From: Halanaerobium congolense
GTDB lineage: Bacteria; Bacillota; Halanaerobiia; Halanaerobiales; Halanaerobiaceae
Length of the DNA stretch: 55,398 bases
NCBI RefSeq assembly: GCF_004366375.1
Contig: NZ_SOEF01000015.1
Coordinates: forward strand, 9,115-64,512
Direction: 5' to 3'
Shown one piece after another: positions 1 through 9,151 of this stretch (the stretch's first letter is position 1; each line of letters opens with the position of its first letter). Below the pieces are notes generated by a model. The model searched no databases. It saw only the letters and a program-made list of their open reading frames with translations, and had not been told where the DNA came from. The position numbers and the translations under genes are program-made.

Positions 1-102
1 TTCTATTTTCTGTTTAAAAATTCTTTTTCTATACTCATATTTCTTTTCTCCAGAAATAATTTTATCTACAAATTCTGGCTTAATCGATAATAAGGCTTTC
101 AT
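1..102 (-). CDS. ASCH-domain protein, 5' fragment cut by window edge
   Basis: The first 34 codons of an ASCH-domain protein, beginning at ATG 102-100 and running off the left edge. The translation begins MKALLSIKPEFVDKIISGEK and is the same as the N-terminus of the complete ASCH gene at 10613-11014. It has the same upstream ribosome site (AAGGAAGG, 8 bases before ATG). ASCH is a PUA-like fold that binds RNA or modified nucleotides and is often found near toxins and GNATs. Whether this copy is complete beyond the window cannot be told. It may be a second whole gene or the stub of a recombination event. Confidence 0.75.
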   Translation of the reverse strand, partial: MKALLSIKPEFVDKIISGEKKYEYRKRIFKQKIE

Positions 103-127
103 CGGCTTGACCTTCCTTCACTATATA
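2..127. repeat. Direct repeat copy 1 (ASCH gene 5' end)
   Basis: Bases 2-127 match 10914-11039 with a single mismatch that I can find (C at 119 against T at 11031). After 127 the two diverge. The shared block covers the ASCH start, its ribosome site and, in copy 2, the tail of the upstream GNAT gene. Confidence 0.9.
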
Positions 128-196
128 GTACTGTCAACTGCCCTTACTCCAAAAAAGTCAAATCATTAAACTGTAAATATTTTCTTATAAATCTTA

Positions 197-1354
197 TTAT
201 CTCTCTTCTCTAATAATCTCAGTAATATCAACATACTCATTAGGAATAACAAGATCATTATCTAAAGCAAATTCAAAAAATAGCTTTTTATACCACTGAG
301 AACCCTGGTAATATTTATACCAATTAGAATCCAGAAAATCCTCTTCTAAATAAACTTCTTTTACAATTCTGCCATTAAAATCTTCTAAAATAAAATACTG
401 AAAAGCTTCCTCTAGCCAGAGATTTTCATCATAATTTAAAAACTTATCATTTTCTTCAAAAAGCTCTTCATCTATCATAAATTCTTTCCAGCTTTTAATC
501 CGATCATTTTCTTTTTCTTTTAATACTAAAGTTCTAAAAAATTTATTTTCATTAACTTCAGCAGCAGAATCATCTCTATATTGTGGGTTTGTGTTTAAAA
601 AAATCTGCAGATGTTTTTTAATCTCTTTAAATGCACCAGTAAATCTTTCTTTATTACTGATCCTCGTTGTTTTATATTCCTCAGAAAAGTCATTGGAACT
701 ATCAAAACAATATTTCCAGTCCAAATATGGCATATCAGGGTAAGTAAATACCTGTCCGTGACCATAAGCTGGCAGGTATTTATCTTTGGTATTGTATTTA
801 AGCTGATCAAATAATTTATTTGCAAATCCCCAGGGATCAAAATCTTCTTCAATTTTATTGGAAGTAGCAAGTTCTTCTACATCATTGACCTTACTTAAAA
901 TTCCCGAGAAACCCTGATGAGAAAAAGTATCTGCATAAGCATGAAGAGTAATTCCTAATTTTATGGGATCCCCCTCCTTTAACGCTGCCTTAAGTATATC
1001 CATAATAATTGGTGATTCTTTTTTACATCGCATCTTCTTCACAAAACTTTCTCCGTCACAACCGGGAACAAAGTGAAAAGCTGTGGTATTATTAATCATA
1101 GCACCATAATTGAAAGTATTAACTATAAAATAATCATGACAGGTTGCAGCATTAATAATCTTTTCAGAATCGCCAAAATCTTTTTTGAGTCCTGAAAGTA
1201 TTGCTCCAGGGTTATCATCAGCAAGAGTTATTTTATTTATTTTAGCATCATCAACAAACTGGGAAGCATAAGCTATTTTGTGAGCAGTTTCCTTTTCTAT
1301 TCCAACAGAACGGGCCATTGCCAGCAGAGCATAGAAGTGAGCATCTTTTTTCAT
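197..1354 (-). CDS. DUF6765 family protein
   Basis: A 385-residue soluble protein that I recognise as DUF6765 from its N-terminus (MKKDAHFYALLAMARSVGI, then IAYASQFVDDA). The central HAYADTFSHQGF resembles the histidine/aspartate-rich metal-binding helices of zinc-dependent phospholipase C-like folds, so a metal-dependent hydrolase is possible. No biochemical role is established to my knowledge. There is no signal peptide or membrane segment. The ATG at 1354 is preceded by a weak GGGTGATTTTAG site. It is the last gene of a minus-strand run with DUF2284 (25-bp spacing from the ORF end) and the dCTP-deaminase-like gene. The family name is fairly sure and the function is unknown. Confidence 0.75.
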   Translation of the reverse strand: MKKDAHFYALLAMARSVGIEKETAHKIAYASQFVDDAKINKITLADDNPGAILSGLKKDFGDSEKIINAATCHDYFIVNTFNYGAMINNTTAFHFVPGCDGESFVKKMRCKKESPIIMDILKAALKEGDPIKLGITLHAYADTFSHQGFSGILSKVNDVEELATSNKIEEDFDPWGFANKLFDQLKYNTKDKYLPAYGHGQVFTYPDMPYLDWKYCFDSSNDFSEEYKTTRISNKERFTGAFKEIKKHLQIFLNTNPQYRDDSAAEVNENKFFRTLVLKEKENDRIKSWKEFMIDEELFEENDKFLNYDENLWLEEAFQYFILEDFNGRIVKEVYLEEDFLDSNWYKYYQGSQWYKKLFFEFALDNDLVIPNEYVDITEIIREER

Positions 1355-1379
1355 CTAAAATCACCCTAATTATTTATTC

Positions 1380-2051
1380 TCACTTACTCTCTATCTTGTT
1401 TTTAGTCGACTTAAGAGAATTTAAATATTCAATGAACCTATTTTCTATCTTTTGACTAATTTCCTTATCTGCATAAAAAAGTCCAATTGACTTAACCATA
1501 AAATCAATATCTCTATAATTTTCTTTATTATACCACTGCAGTTCTATTCCAAATTCATTTTTTAAAGTCTTTTCAACATTAACCCCTGTTGCTTCCAGTG
1601 AAAAAGTTCTTTTTTTGGGTTTTCGACATATATTTTCACCTATTTTAAAACTACATTTTTTACTGCAGCCCATGCAAAATCCATTATTCAAAAATATTAG
1701 ATTATTATAATCATCTCTGATTGTATAACCAAGATTGGTAAGTAAATTTGAAAGGATTATATCCTGAAATCTATAATGAATATAATAATTATTACTGTTT
1801 TTAACACCTTCACTTTTATATTCTGAGAGCAATTTAGCATAGATCATAATTGAATATTTTTTGGTTTTAATGATATCTCCAAATTTTGGAGCTAATGGGG
1901 GGCAGCCTCCGCCCTGTTGGTAGTTACCACAGCCCTCACATAAAGAGGTTATATAATCATAATCATACACATAATTTTTTGATTCAATGAATTTATAGCC
2001 CATTTCTATTGGATAAGTTTTCCCATTTCCTGTTGTATATAAATATTCCAA
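1380..2051 (-). CDS. DUF2284 cysteine-rich metal-binding protein
   Basis: About 223 residues with clustered cysteines: CEGCGNYQQGGGCPPLAP near the N-terminus and CMGCSKKCSF followed by a further Cys (NICRKP) in the middle. This is the pattern of DUF2284, predicted metal-binding proteins that probably carry an Fe-S cluster or zinc. The conserved TFSLEATGVNV stretch after the cysteines fits the family. I chose TTG 2051-2049 because GGGGAGG lies 10 bases upstream. A longer reading from TTG 2078 would place that ribosome site inside the coding frame. It lies between the DUF6765 and dCTP-deaminase-like genes with short gaps, so co-transcription is likely. Confidence 0.8.
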   Translation of the reverse strand: MEYLYTTGNGKTYPIEMGYKFIESKNYVYDYDYITSLCEGCGNYQQGGGCPPLAPKFGDIIKTKKYSIMIYAKLLSEYKSEGVKNSNNYYIHYRFQDIILSNLLTNLGYTIRDDYNNLIFLNNGFCMGCSKKCSFKIGENICRKPKKRTFSLEATGVNVEKTLKNEFGIELQWYNKENYRDIDFMVKSIGLFYADKEISQKIENRFIEYLNSLKSTKNKIESK

Positions 2052-2081
2052 AATAAAATATCCTCCCCTGAAAATCAATTC

Positions 2082-2903
2082 TTACCTTATACCAATCGCA
2101 AATAAGGTTCCAATTAGAGCAATTATTATCCCACCAGCTATAGAACCATATATTTTTATACTGGATTCTAACTTCTCAATTCTATTATTATTTTTTGCTA
2201 AAGAAACACTGGAACCCTGAATCATAGAAATTAACTCCAGCGGAATAGATTTGAATCCATCTTTATCCGTAAAATAATTATTTTTCCCATTTATAACTTC
2301 TTTTAAAGATTCTGGAATATAATCTTCCTCATCATCATTTTTTAAATCATTTTCAAGTTCACTTAAATCTTGAGTTAATGTTAAAAAGAAAATCATAAAA
2401 ACAGGAGTTCCCTTTTTCATAATTATATCATCAGGTCCGGCATTATAAACAGAAAAAATTAGCTTCCCCTTATACCCGGGATCAACATGAAACCCTGAGA
2501 TATTGACCAGCCCCATCTTCTTATACTTAAATCTTACCGAAATAAACCCCATTAAATTAGAAGGGACATTAATATCTTCTTCGGTTTCTAAAAGAGCAAA
2601 ATCTCCAGGTTCTATAGTCAGATACTGATTGTTTTCATCTAGAATAGTAGGACTTTTATTACCAGTTATATATGCTTCTTTACCAAGATTTAAATCAACC
2701 TGCCAGCCGTTAAAATTGTTCCAGTCCAAACCAGAAGAACACTCTTTACATTCTCTTCCCCTTATATCTCCATTATCCGTTTTCTCCTGGCATTTTTCCC
2801 ATCTTTCGCAAGTGATTAATGACTTATTTTTTTCGTCATTATCTTTATTCTCTATCTGTTCAATTAGATCTTTTCCAGAAATAATCCCCATTTTTTTATG
2901 CAT
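2082..2903 (-). CDS. Membrane-anchored dCTP deaminase/dUTPase-fold protein
   Basis: A 273-residue protein with three parts: a cysteine-bearing N-terminal region (CERWEKCQEK, CKECSSG), a trimeric dUTPase/dCTP deaminase fold (YLTIEPGDFALL, VNISGFHVDPGYKGKL, VYNAGPDDIIMKKGTPV), and a C-terminal membrane helix (GSIAGGIIIALIGTLFAIGI). The Asp of HVDPGYKG matches the dUTPase motif. The strand that carries the catalytic Glu in E. coli Dcd (LEFYN) reads FSVYN here, so deaminase activity may be lost. ATG 2903 follows GAGGAGG at 6 bases; an upstream TTG lacks this. dCTP deaminases are known anti-phage enzymes, but a role here is inference. Confidence 0.75.
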   Translation of the reverse strand: MHKKMGIISGKDLIEQIENKDNDEKNKSLITCERWEKCQEKTDNGDIRGRECKECSSGLDWNNFNGWQVDLNLGKEAYITGNKSPTILDENNQYLTIEPGDFALLETEEDINVPSNLMGFISVRFKYKKMGLVNISGFHVDPGYKGKLIFSVYNAGPDDIIMKKGTPVFMIFFLTLTQDLSELENDLKNDDEEDYIPESLKEVINGKNNYFTDKDGFKSIPLELISMIQGSSVSLAKNNNRIEKLESSIKIYGSIAGGIIIALIGTLFAIGIR

Positions 2904-3030
2904 TATTTTCCTCCTCAACAAATCTTAAAACCAGGTACTGGCAGCAAACATAGTTAGTAAAATTCCAATTATAACAAATACTAAGTATAAGATATTTTTT
3001 TAATTTAATACATATTTTTACATTATATTT

Positions 3031-3060
3031 AAAAAAATAAGAACTTTTCAGTTCTTATTT
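3031..3060 (-). terminator. Rho-independent terminator after radical SAM gene
   Basis: A perfect 10-bp stem (AAATAAGAAC / GTTCTTATTT, 3035-3044 with 3051-3060) and a 6-base loop. On the minus strand it is followed by a run of T. It overlaps the stop codon of the radical SAM gene. Confidence 0.85.
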
Positions 3061-4065
3061 GATTTCATATTCTATACAGCCTGGATCTGGACCGATTAAC
3101 ACATCTTTATGTTCCAACCATCTCTGCCCAGGACAGCCGCCTTTACAATCTTCAAGTTGACTGCAATTATTACAGTTGCTTATCTTATATTTATTTAACT
3201 CCCTAAGCTGGTTTAATCTTTTATCATTCTGCCAGATGTAATATAAGTCATGTTGATTAATATTACTAACTGCCTTATCAGATTTAAAGGCTTCACAGGG
3301 GTGAACATCACCATTGGGACTGATTAAAATTTTATCTTCTGCAGCCGAACAATTATCGGCCTCATCAATAAACAGGCATTTATACGGCGCACCTTTACGG
3401 ATAATGATATCTTTCTTATTATTTTCTAATCTTTTAACCATTGATTTTAATTCTTCAACTTCCAGACTATCCATAATCAAATTTTTGTTTTCAGTACATC
3501 TTCCCTGTGGTACCAGTCTTAATAACGAAACCTGGTTTATCCCCAACTCATTTGCCAGTTCAATGATTTGCGGTATTTTTTTATAATTAACTGACATAGG
3601 AACTGTGTGTATTTCAGTATTAATATTATGTTCTAAAGCAGCTTCAATAGAATTTATAGTAGTATTAAAACTCCCTGTAACTCCAGTTATATAATCATGC
3701 AAATTATTTTCATCAGAGAAAATACTAAAAATTAGAGTATCTACATGCTCTTTTAAAAATAATAATCTTTTCTTGGATATAACATTATTGTTTTTCATTA
3801 CTCCGGAGGTATAGATATTAATGTTATAATTCAAATCATAAGCTTTTTTAACCATTTTTTCAATTTCAGGATGTAATAAAGGTTCTCCACCTGATAAAGA
3901 AAGAAATTCCGCTCCCAGTTCTTTAGCAGAATATAATAATTTTTCAAATGCATCCAGAGAGATAAAAGTATCTTTATCTGGAGCTGCCTCTGTTGAACAG
4001 TGTTTGCACAACAAATTGCATCTATCAGTTAACTCAATAGAAATAGATTTAATTTTTTCAAACAC
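3055..4065 (-). CDS. Radical SAM/SPASM domain protein
   Basis: About 336 residues. The radical SAM motif CNLLCKHC (CX3CX2C) lies near residue 15, followed by LSLSGGEPLLHPE, the SAM-binding GGEP motif. The C-terminal SPASM region supplies auxiliary-cluster cysteines: GDVHPCEAF, then CNNCSQLEDCKGGCPG. Such enzymes modify peptides or mature other enzymes, but no substrate peptide gene is visible beside it. I chose GTG 4065-4063 because GGAGGTG lies 5 bases upstream; the longer reading from an upstream ATG adds a stretch with no family similarity. It is set apart from its neighbours by 150 bp on each side and has its own terminator, so it is probably monocistronic. Confidence 0.85.
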   Translation of the reverse strand: MFEKIKSISIELTDRCNLLCKHCSTEAAPDKDTFISLDAFEKLLYSAKELGAEFLSLSGGEPLLHPEIEKMVKKAYDLNYNINIYTSGVMKNNNVISKKRLLFLKEHVDTLIFSIFSDENNLHDYITGVTGSFNTTINSIEAALEHNINTEIHTVPMSVNYKKIPQIIELANELGINQVSLLRLVPQGRCTENKNLIMDSLEVEELKSMVKRLENNKKDIIIRKGAPYKCLFIDEADNCSAAEDKILISPNGDVHPCEAFKSDKAVSNINQHDLYYIWQNDKRLNQLRELNKYKISNCNNCSQLEDCKGGCPGQRWLEHKDVLIGPDPGCIEYEIK

Positions 4066-4215
4066 AATATCACCTCCATAGTCCCTTCTCTTTCCCTCTA
4101 TAATAATTATATTACATGAAATTGTAATAATCAATTAAATTTCGGAAATATTAATCATCTATTTATATATTTTGTGATATATTTAATAATTCCTGCAAGA
4201 TAAAATTATTTTATA

Positions 4216-6063
4216 TTAAAAACGCTTTATTTTTTTCTCAAAATGTTTTTTCAACTCAATGTAATATTTTTGAATCCACAAGGCATAATTAAGAATCGAT
4301 TTCTCCAATGATTCAAACTTATCTAGATAAAACTTAGCTTTCTTATCATTCCCAATTACCAAATAATAAAAAGCAATCCTTACATAATAGGTATCTAATG
4401 CTAATATAGACAATGAATTTAATTTCACCAATTCATTATCAGCCAATTCAACATATTTTTTCATAACCTCAAAAAACTTGTCTTTTTCCTTTATACTATC
4501 CTCAGTTATATTAAAAAGTGCTTCATCAGCAATATCTAATTCTACCCCTAATCTTTCGGCTAACATATTATTATTCTGATAAATATTCTTTATATCGTCT
4601 AATAGTTCATATGTTTTCTCAAAATTATAAGGCTCAGTATAATCTCTTATTAATCCAATTTTTTCTTTTAAATAATAACTTTTCTCTTTTATTTCATATT
4701 GCTCCAGTTTAAGAATATAGTCTTCCAGATCAGAAATAGCATCTTTTTTCATATAAGCGATTACCTTCCTCTGTAAGGCTGAGTTACCTCTAATTCTTAA
4801 CTGTTTTAATACAATAGAAATTTCCTTTAAGGCATTATATCTTCCCGGCATTTTCATTGTCAGATATTCATTAATATTTTTATTTATCTCACGTAAAATT
4901 ACTGCTACATTCATACTACTATTAAACATTAATCTTAAACTATTTATATCTAAAGCGAGTTTTTTATCTTGAGAAAGTTTTGGCCGTAAATCAAAATGAC
5001 TATCAATTAGATGTGTTATCAGCTGATTTTTATCCATCTTCTGTCTAGCTAACTCAATTTTTAAGTTAAATAGCTCAAATGAATCCAAAATAATATCTGA
5101 ATCTATAAGTTTCTGATACTCAGACATATATTCTTGACTTTTTTCGAGCTCTCTATTCAAAATAAGTGTATGCACAAGGTTTTGATAGGAAACATGAATA
5201 AGATGTTTTTTATTAGCTTTTTGAGCTAATTCTACACTGGAAGTATAATAATTAATGGCATCTGTTTTATTTCCCTCTAAACATCTAACTCGCCCATAGT
5301 TATTATAAATCATAGCTTTTTTAACGTTATCAAAATCATCATTATCAGAAATAATGTCTACTGCTTTTTGTAATAAATTATTGACAGTCTCTAGATTTAA
5401 AGTTTTCCTCTCTATTAAAATAGACCGAAGCATTAGATAAAAAGGATCATTTTGATCATCAATAATATTTAGTAATCTTTCGGCTTTACTTAGATTACCA
5501 AATTTTATCAACAAATTCGCCTTATTTAATCTTACTTTTTTCTTTTCTTTAGAAAATAATTTATTATCATCTATTTCATTGTAAACCTGATAGGCTTCTG
5601 ATAATTTATTAATCTGTTGGTAGTAATCTGCTTTAAGCAAATTATAATTATATTTTTCAACAAAATCAACCATATATATCGGCTTTTGAGTAAACAAATC
5701 TTCATTTTCTATAGTTCTTCCCTGATTTAAAGTCTTTTTTAATTTATTTAGCTTAATCTTACTCAAAAAAAGAGGCATTTTTGCAGAAAAATAGGAAACA
5801 AAAATATACGTGATTAATAATAAAGCCAGAATAATATTAATTAATACATCATAGAAATTAATAATACCAAGTAAAAAATAATTAATTATCACTAATAAAA
5901 TAGCCATAAAAGTTAAGTATCTGTAAATATATCTTGGATGACGTAGTTTAATATAATTATGGAGTAACAAAACATTAAAAACGAGAATAACTAAATTTAC
6001 TAACACAAATTTGTTATTGATTAGTTCTGCAAAAGAAATTAGCAAACTTGCTAGTTCAGCCAT
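4216..6063 (-). CDS. Membrane protein with TPR-like repeats
   Basis: About 615 residues. The first ~110 hold roughly four hydrophobic helices (FVLVNLVILVFNVLLL, FMAILLVIINYFLLGI, VLINIILALLLITYIFVSYF). The remainder is a long helical, cytoplasmic-looking array with TPR character, for example LSEAYQVYNEIDD and YNNYGRVRCLEGNKTDAINY. This layout suggests a membrane-tethered scaffold or sensor. I recognise no named family. ATG 6063 is chosen for AGGTG 8 bases upstream; a TTG at 6150 would add a basic leader with no clear ribosome site. It follows the IetAS-like pair on the same strand after about 130 bp, so it might be a third member of that operon, though this is not a known association. Confidence 0.6.
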   Translation of the reverse strand: MAELASLLISFAELINNKFVLVNLVILVFNVLLLHNYIKLRHPRYIYRYLTFMAILLVIINYFLLGIINFYDVLINIILALLLITYIFVSYFSAKMPLFLSKIKLNKLKKTLNQGRTIENEDLFTQKPIYMVDFVEKYNYNLLKADYYQQINKLSEAYQVYNEIDDNKLFSKEKKKVRLNKANLLIKFGNLSKAERLLNIIDDQNDPFYLMLRSILIERKTLNLETVNNLLQKAVDIISDNDDFDNVKKAMIYNNYGRVRCLEGNKTDAINYYTSSVELAQKANKKHLIHVSYQNLVHTLILNRELEKSQEYMSEYQKLIDSDIILDSFELFNLKIELARQKMDKNQLITHLIDSHFDLRPKLSQDKKLALDINSLRLMFNSSMNVAVILREINKNINEYLTMKMPGRYNALKEISIVLKQLRIRGNSALQRKVIAYMKKDAISDLEDYILKLEQYEIKEKSYYLKEKIGLIRDYTEPYNFEKTYELLDDIKNIYQNNNMLAERLGVELDIADEALFNITEDSIKEKDKFFEVMKKYVELADNELVKLNSLSILALDTYYVRIAFYYLVIGNDKKAKFYLDKFESLEKSILNYALWIQKYYIELKKHFEKKIKRF

Positions 6064-6193
6064 TGTTTTCACACCTGCTCCTATCAGCTCCATTTTTGTG
6101 ATCAAGTGCCTGGTTAATTGTCTTTTTTTAATTTTTAAGTTTAAATTCAATACCTATATTAAACTTTAATCTCAATTTCTTCAGCAATATCAA

Positions 6194-7930
6194 TTAAGTT
6201 GTAGTAGTATTATTATAATTATCATTTTTTTCTTTTTCTTTTCTATTTATTCTTGATAAAAAAGTCTGTTCATCTTCGTCAGGTCTTTTTAAATCAAATC
6301 TCAATAGAGCAGAAGGATATCTATATCTATCTTTCCATCCTATCTCTCCCGGCCCTGGTTCAATAAAATAAGATAATGTTAGTTTCATTTTCACTTCTAT
6401 TTCAGCTAATGATAGTAAAACATCTTTTGGCCAGGGGATTTTATATAAATTCATTTCTTTTGAACGATAATTGCTCGACCCTTTTTCAAAAGGTTGGATT
6501 TCATCTTCAATTATTAAGTTAACAGCATTCTCATAACTCCATTTAGCTCTTTCTAGATTTGGAACTCCATAACCACAAGTTCTTAATAACTTTAAATAAT
6601 CAGATTTAAGTTCTCCATCTAGAAACTGTTCTTTCATTTTATCTGTCCATTCTGCTGAATGAATAATTAGGGCTCTTATTGTTTCCGGCCAGACTTCTGG
6701 ATACTCAGACATTAATTGCGAAGCAGACCAGGATGAAGGTGCTCCAGTATTTAAAATATAATTATCTGCTGTTACTGCCATGCAGAAAACTCGATTTAAT
6801 TCAGGGTTTTCTATTTCTGCTTTATAAATAGCTTCTTCTAATATATATCCGTATAACTCTTCATCATTTTCTCCAGTTGAAGGAAGAATTTTGACTGATT
6901 CAATAAAATGATCAATATCTAATTTTTTACCCGTGTTTATTATTTGTTGTAAGTCATTATAAATTGCTAATCCAGCCATCATTGTACCATGACCAGAATG
7001 ATCATGGCTCCCTCACTCTAAATTATAACTCTGACAGTTATTATTACAAACTGGATCTATAAGTGGATGTCCTGAATTCAAACCGGTATCAAGTACACAA
7101 ACACTAGTTTTGCAATTCTTATTCATATTTAATCGTGATAATAAATCATCTACCCACTCAATCTGTTCCCTGTTTTCTAAACCTGTAAAAAAATCAGTAG
7201 TTAATGATTTCCTTCTTATTTCAGCAATTACTGGTCCCTCTTCTATTAAATCTAAAATTTGTTTGTTATTAAGATAAACAGAAAATACTTTTCTTTCAGG
7301 AAAATTAATAACACCTTTACCAACCTGAATATCTAAAGATTCAGCTAGCTTTATAAAATCATTTTCTATATCCTCATCATTATCATAAATCCAAATCTCA
7401 CACCACAATTTATCTTCATCGGGGATCCACTCTATCTCACCCTGCCAGAACGATTCTAAAATTGCCAACTTAATATCCTCAATACAATCAATTAAATCTT
7501 GATTGCTTCTTCTACCTTTACTAGTTACCTGATCAGGATCTAAATATTTTTTTATTTTACCTAGAAAATGTCCCTCTTTACCGTCGGGAATAAAAACTAA
7601 AACTTTCATCTTATTAGCTTCTTTTAAATACTTAATATTAAGTATTCTAATTTTCTTTCTTCTATCTTCTAAACTTTTGACTTTATATTTAAGCGAATCA
7701 TCAATTATGAATTCTATATATGTTCCCTGTTGAGACCTGAAATATTTATTTTCTTTTTTAGTTTTCTTCTTTTCAGCCTCTTTCCAGATGTTTTTTAATT
7801 TGTCAACTAGTTTATTACCATGCTTTGAAACTTGCTTTGTAGGAAATTCATTATTTACTGGTGTGCTTTTTGGTGTAAAATCAATTATATCTGGAGACAA
7901 ATTAATAAATATATTTCTTTTATTCTCCAT
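6194..7930 (-). pseudogene. IetS-like subtilisin (S8) protease, broken by TGA and deletion
   Basis: The minus-strand frame encodes one S8 protease interrupted by TGA at 7015-7013. The upstream part ends with the catalytic Asp (VCVLDTGLNSGHPLI). The frame continues in register after the stop with Gly, Ser and then HDHSGHGTMMAGLAIYNDL, which carries the catalytic His. In relatives a Trp stands at the stop (WG...HGHGT), so TGG to TGA is likely. There is also a deletion: GAPSSWSA is joined directly to SQLMSEYPEVWPETIRALI. In the family these blocks are separated by over 100 residues holding the oxyanion Asn and the Ser nucleophile (DTSAAT-type), and both are absent. It follows the AAA gene by 14 bp. 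IetAS is a described plasmid-incompatibility and anti-phage pair. Confidence 0.85.
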
Positions 7931-7944
7931 TTTTATTTAGCACC

Positions 7945-8901
7945 TCAATTTTCGTATGAAATTTTTTTCTCTTCTATCATTCGTTCTAATAATCCTTTAT
8001 TAACCATATCCTCATCATTTAATATAGTTTCTTTAATAGCATCATCACAAGCTTTTGTTATCTCTGAATGACTTAAACCTTTAGCTATTTTTACCATATC
8101 ATCTATTAAAAAATCATTTTTAGAAAAGGAAGCTATTCTATTTTTAATTAAACGATAGATTTCCTTTTCAGTTGGCAATTTATAAGAAATTATATCATCA
8201 AATCTTCTAAAAAGTGCTTCATCTAATAATTTAGGATGATTAGTTGCAGCTAAAACAATACTTTTAGAGTTGTCATTTTCTAAAAACTGCAAAAAAGAGT
8301 TAATAACACGTCTCATTTCTCCCACATCATTATCTAAAGATCTTTTGTAACCTATTGCATCAAATTCATCAAATAAAAATACTGCTTCAATATCTTTAAT
8401 CATCTCAAAAATAACCCTAAGCTTTGCACTAGTTTCTCCCATATATTTTGTCACTAATTTATCCAATTGAACAGTAAATAACGATAAATTTAATTCTTTT
8501 GCTATAACACTGGAAGTATATGTTTTCCCGGTTCCAGGGGGACCTTTTAATAATATTTTTCTTCTGTTTTCTAAACCATGTTTTAATAACTTATCTCTTT
8601 TTTTATATTCTTTTACAATTCTCTTTATTTTATTATTAATATCATCATTAACTATTAACTCTGATAAATAATGTTTTTCATTAACTTCTTCAACAAGGCC
8701 TTTATATTCTCTCTTTAATCTTACTACCTTTTGAGGTCGATTTTTATATTCATCAACTAAAGAACGAATATCTCTAGCAATTATCTGATGCCCATTTTTA
8801 GCTTCATGAGCAGCTATTCGCAAAGCAACTGTAGAAAACTGTTCTTTGTCCCCATTAAAATGTGTTTTTATTATGCTTTTGAGTTGTTCTCCTGTTGCCA
8901 T
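7945..8901 (-). CDS. IetA-like AAA+ ATPase
   Basis: A 318-residue AAA+ ATPase: Walker A LLKGPPGTGKTYTSS, Walker B AVFLFDEFDAIG, sensor 1 VLAATNHPKLLDEALFRRFD with the arginine finger region, and a C-terminal lid (AKGLSHSEITKACDDAIKET). The N-terminal ~90 residues are helical and probably bind the partner. Its pairing with a downstream S8 protease on the same strand matches the ietA-ietS arrangement known from Agrobacterium plasmids and from defence screens. The family role would be a sensor or unfoldase that controls the protease. Here the ATPase reads through intact while its protease is broken, so the system is probably inactive or in decay. ATG 8901 is preceded by GGTGATAAATT. Confidence 0.8.
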   Translation of the reverse strand: MATGEQLKSIIKTHFNGDKEQFSTVALRIAAHEAKNGHQIIARDIRSLVDEYKNRPQKVVRLKREYKGLVEEVNEKHYLSELIVNDDINNKIKRIVKEYKKRDKLLKHGLENRRKILLKGPPGTGKTYTSSVIAKELNLSLFTVQLDKLVTKYMGETSAKLRVIFEMIKDIEAVFLFDEFDAIGYKRSLDNDVGEMRRVINSFLQFLENDNSKSIVLAATNHPKLLDEALFRRFDDIISYKLPTEKEIYRLIKNRIASFSKNDFLIDDMVKIAKGLSHSEITKACDDAIKETILNDEDMVNKGLLERMIEEKKISYEN

Positions 8902-9060
8902 AATTTATCACCAACTTCCTTTATTCCGTAATACAAATGTATCTATATAATTATTATATTCTATAATATTAATCATATCAATAAAATAATTCAATTTAAC
9001 TAAAATTCCCTATTATTACTCAAAAACTCAATTCAACACAGGGAGCACTGTTGCAATAAA

Positions 9061-9098
9061 AAAATTCCCACCAGGATTATAGAAGTCTGATGGGAATA
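9061..9098 (-). terminator. Rho-independent terminator
   Basis: Minus strand ATTCCCATCAG / CTGGTGGGAAT, an 11-bp stem with one G-U pair, followed by a run of T. It lies just downstream of the GNAT gene. The same hairpin design recurs at 10050 and 15194. Confidence 0.8.
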
Positions 9099-9151
9099 AA
9101 TATTCATTACTATTTATTTTTCTTATCATATCTGGATCTGTTACTATAAAT

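Noticed and set aside
611-814. Plus-strand ORF inside the DUF6765 gene
   Set aside because: Shadow of a well-supported minus-strand gene with no ribosome site.
7013-7015. TGA read as Sec or Trp in the S8 protease
   Set aside because: No SECIS-like hairpin was noticed after it, other genes use TGA as stop, and the gene also has a deletion.
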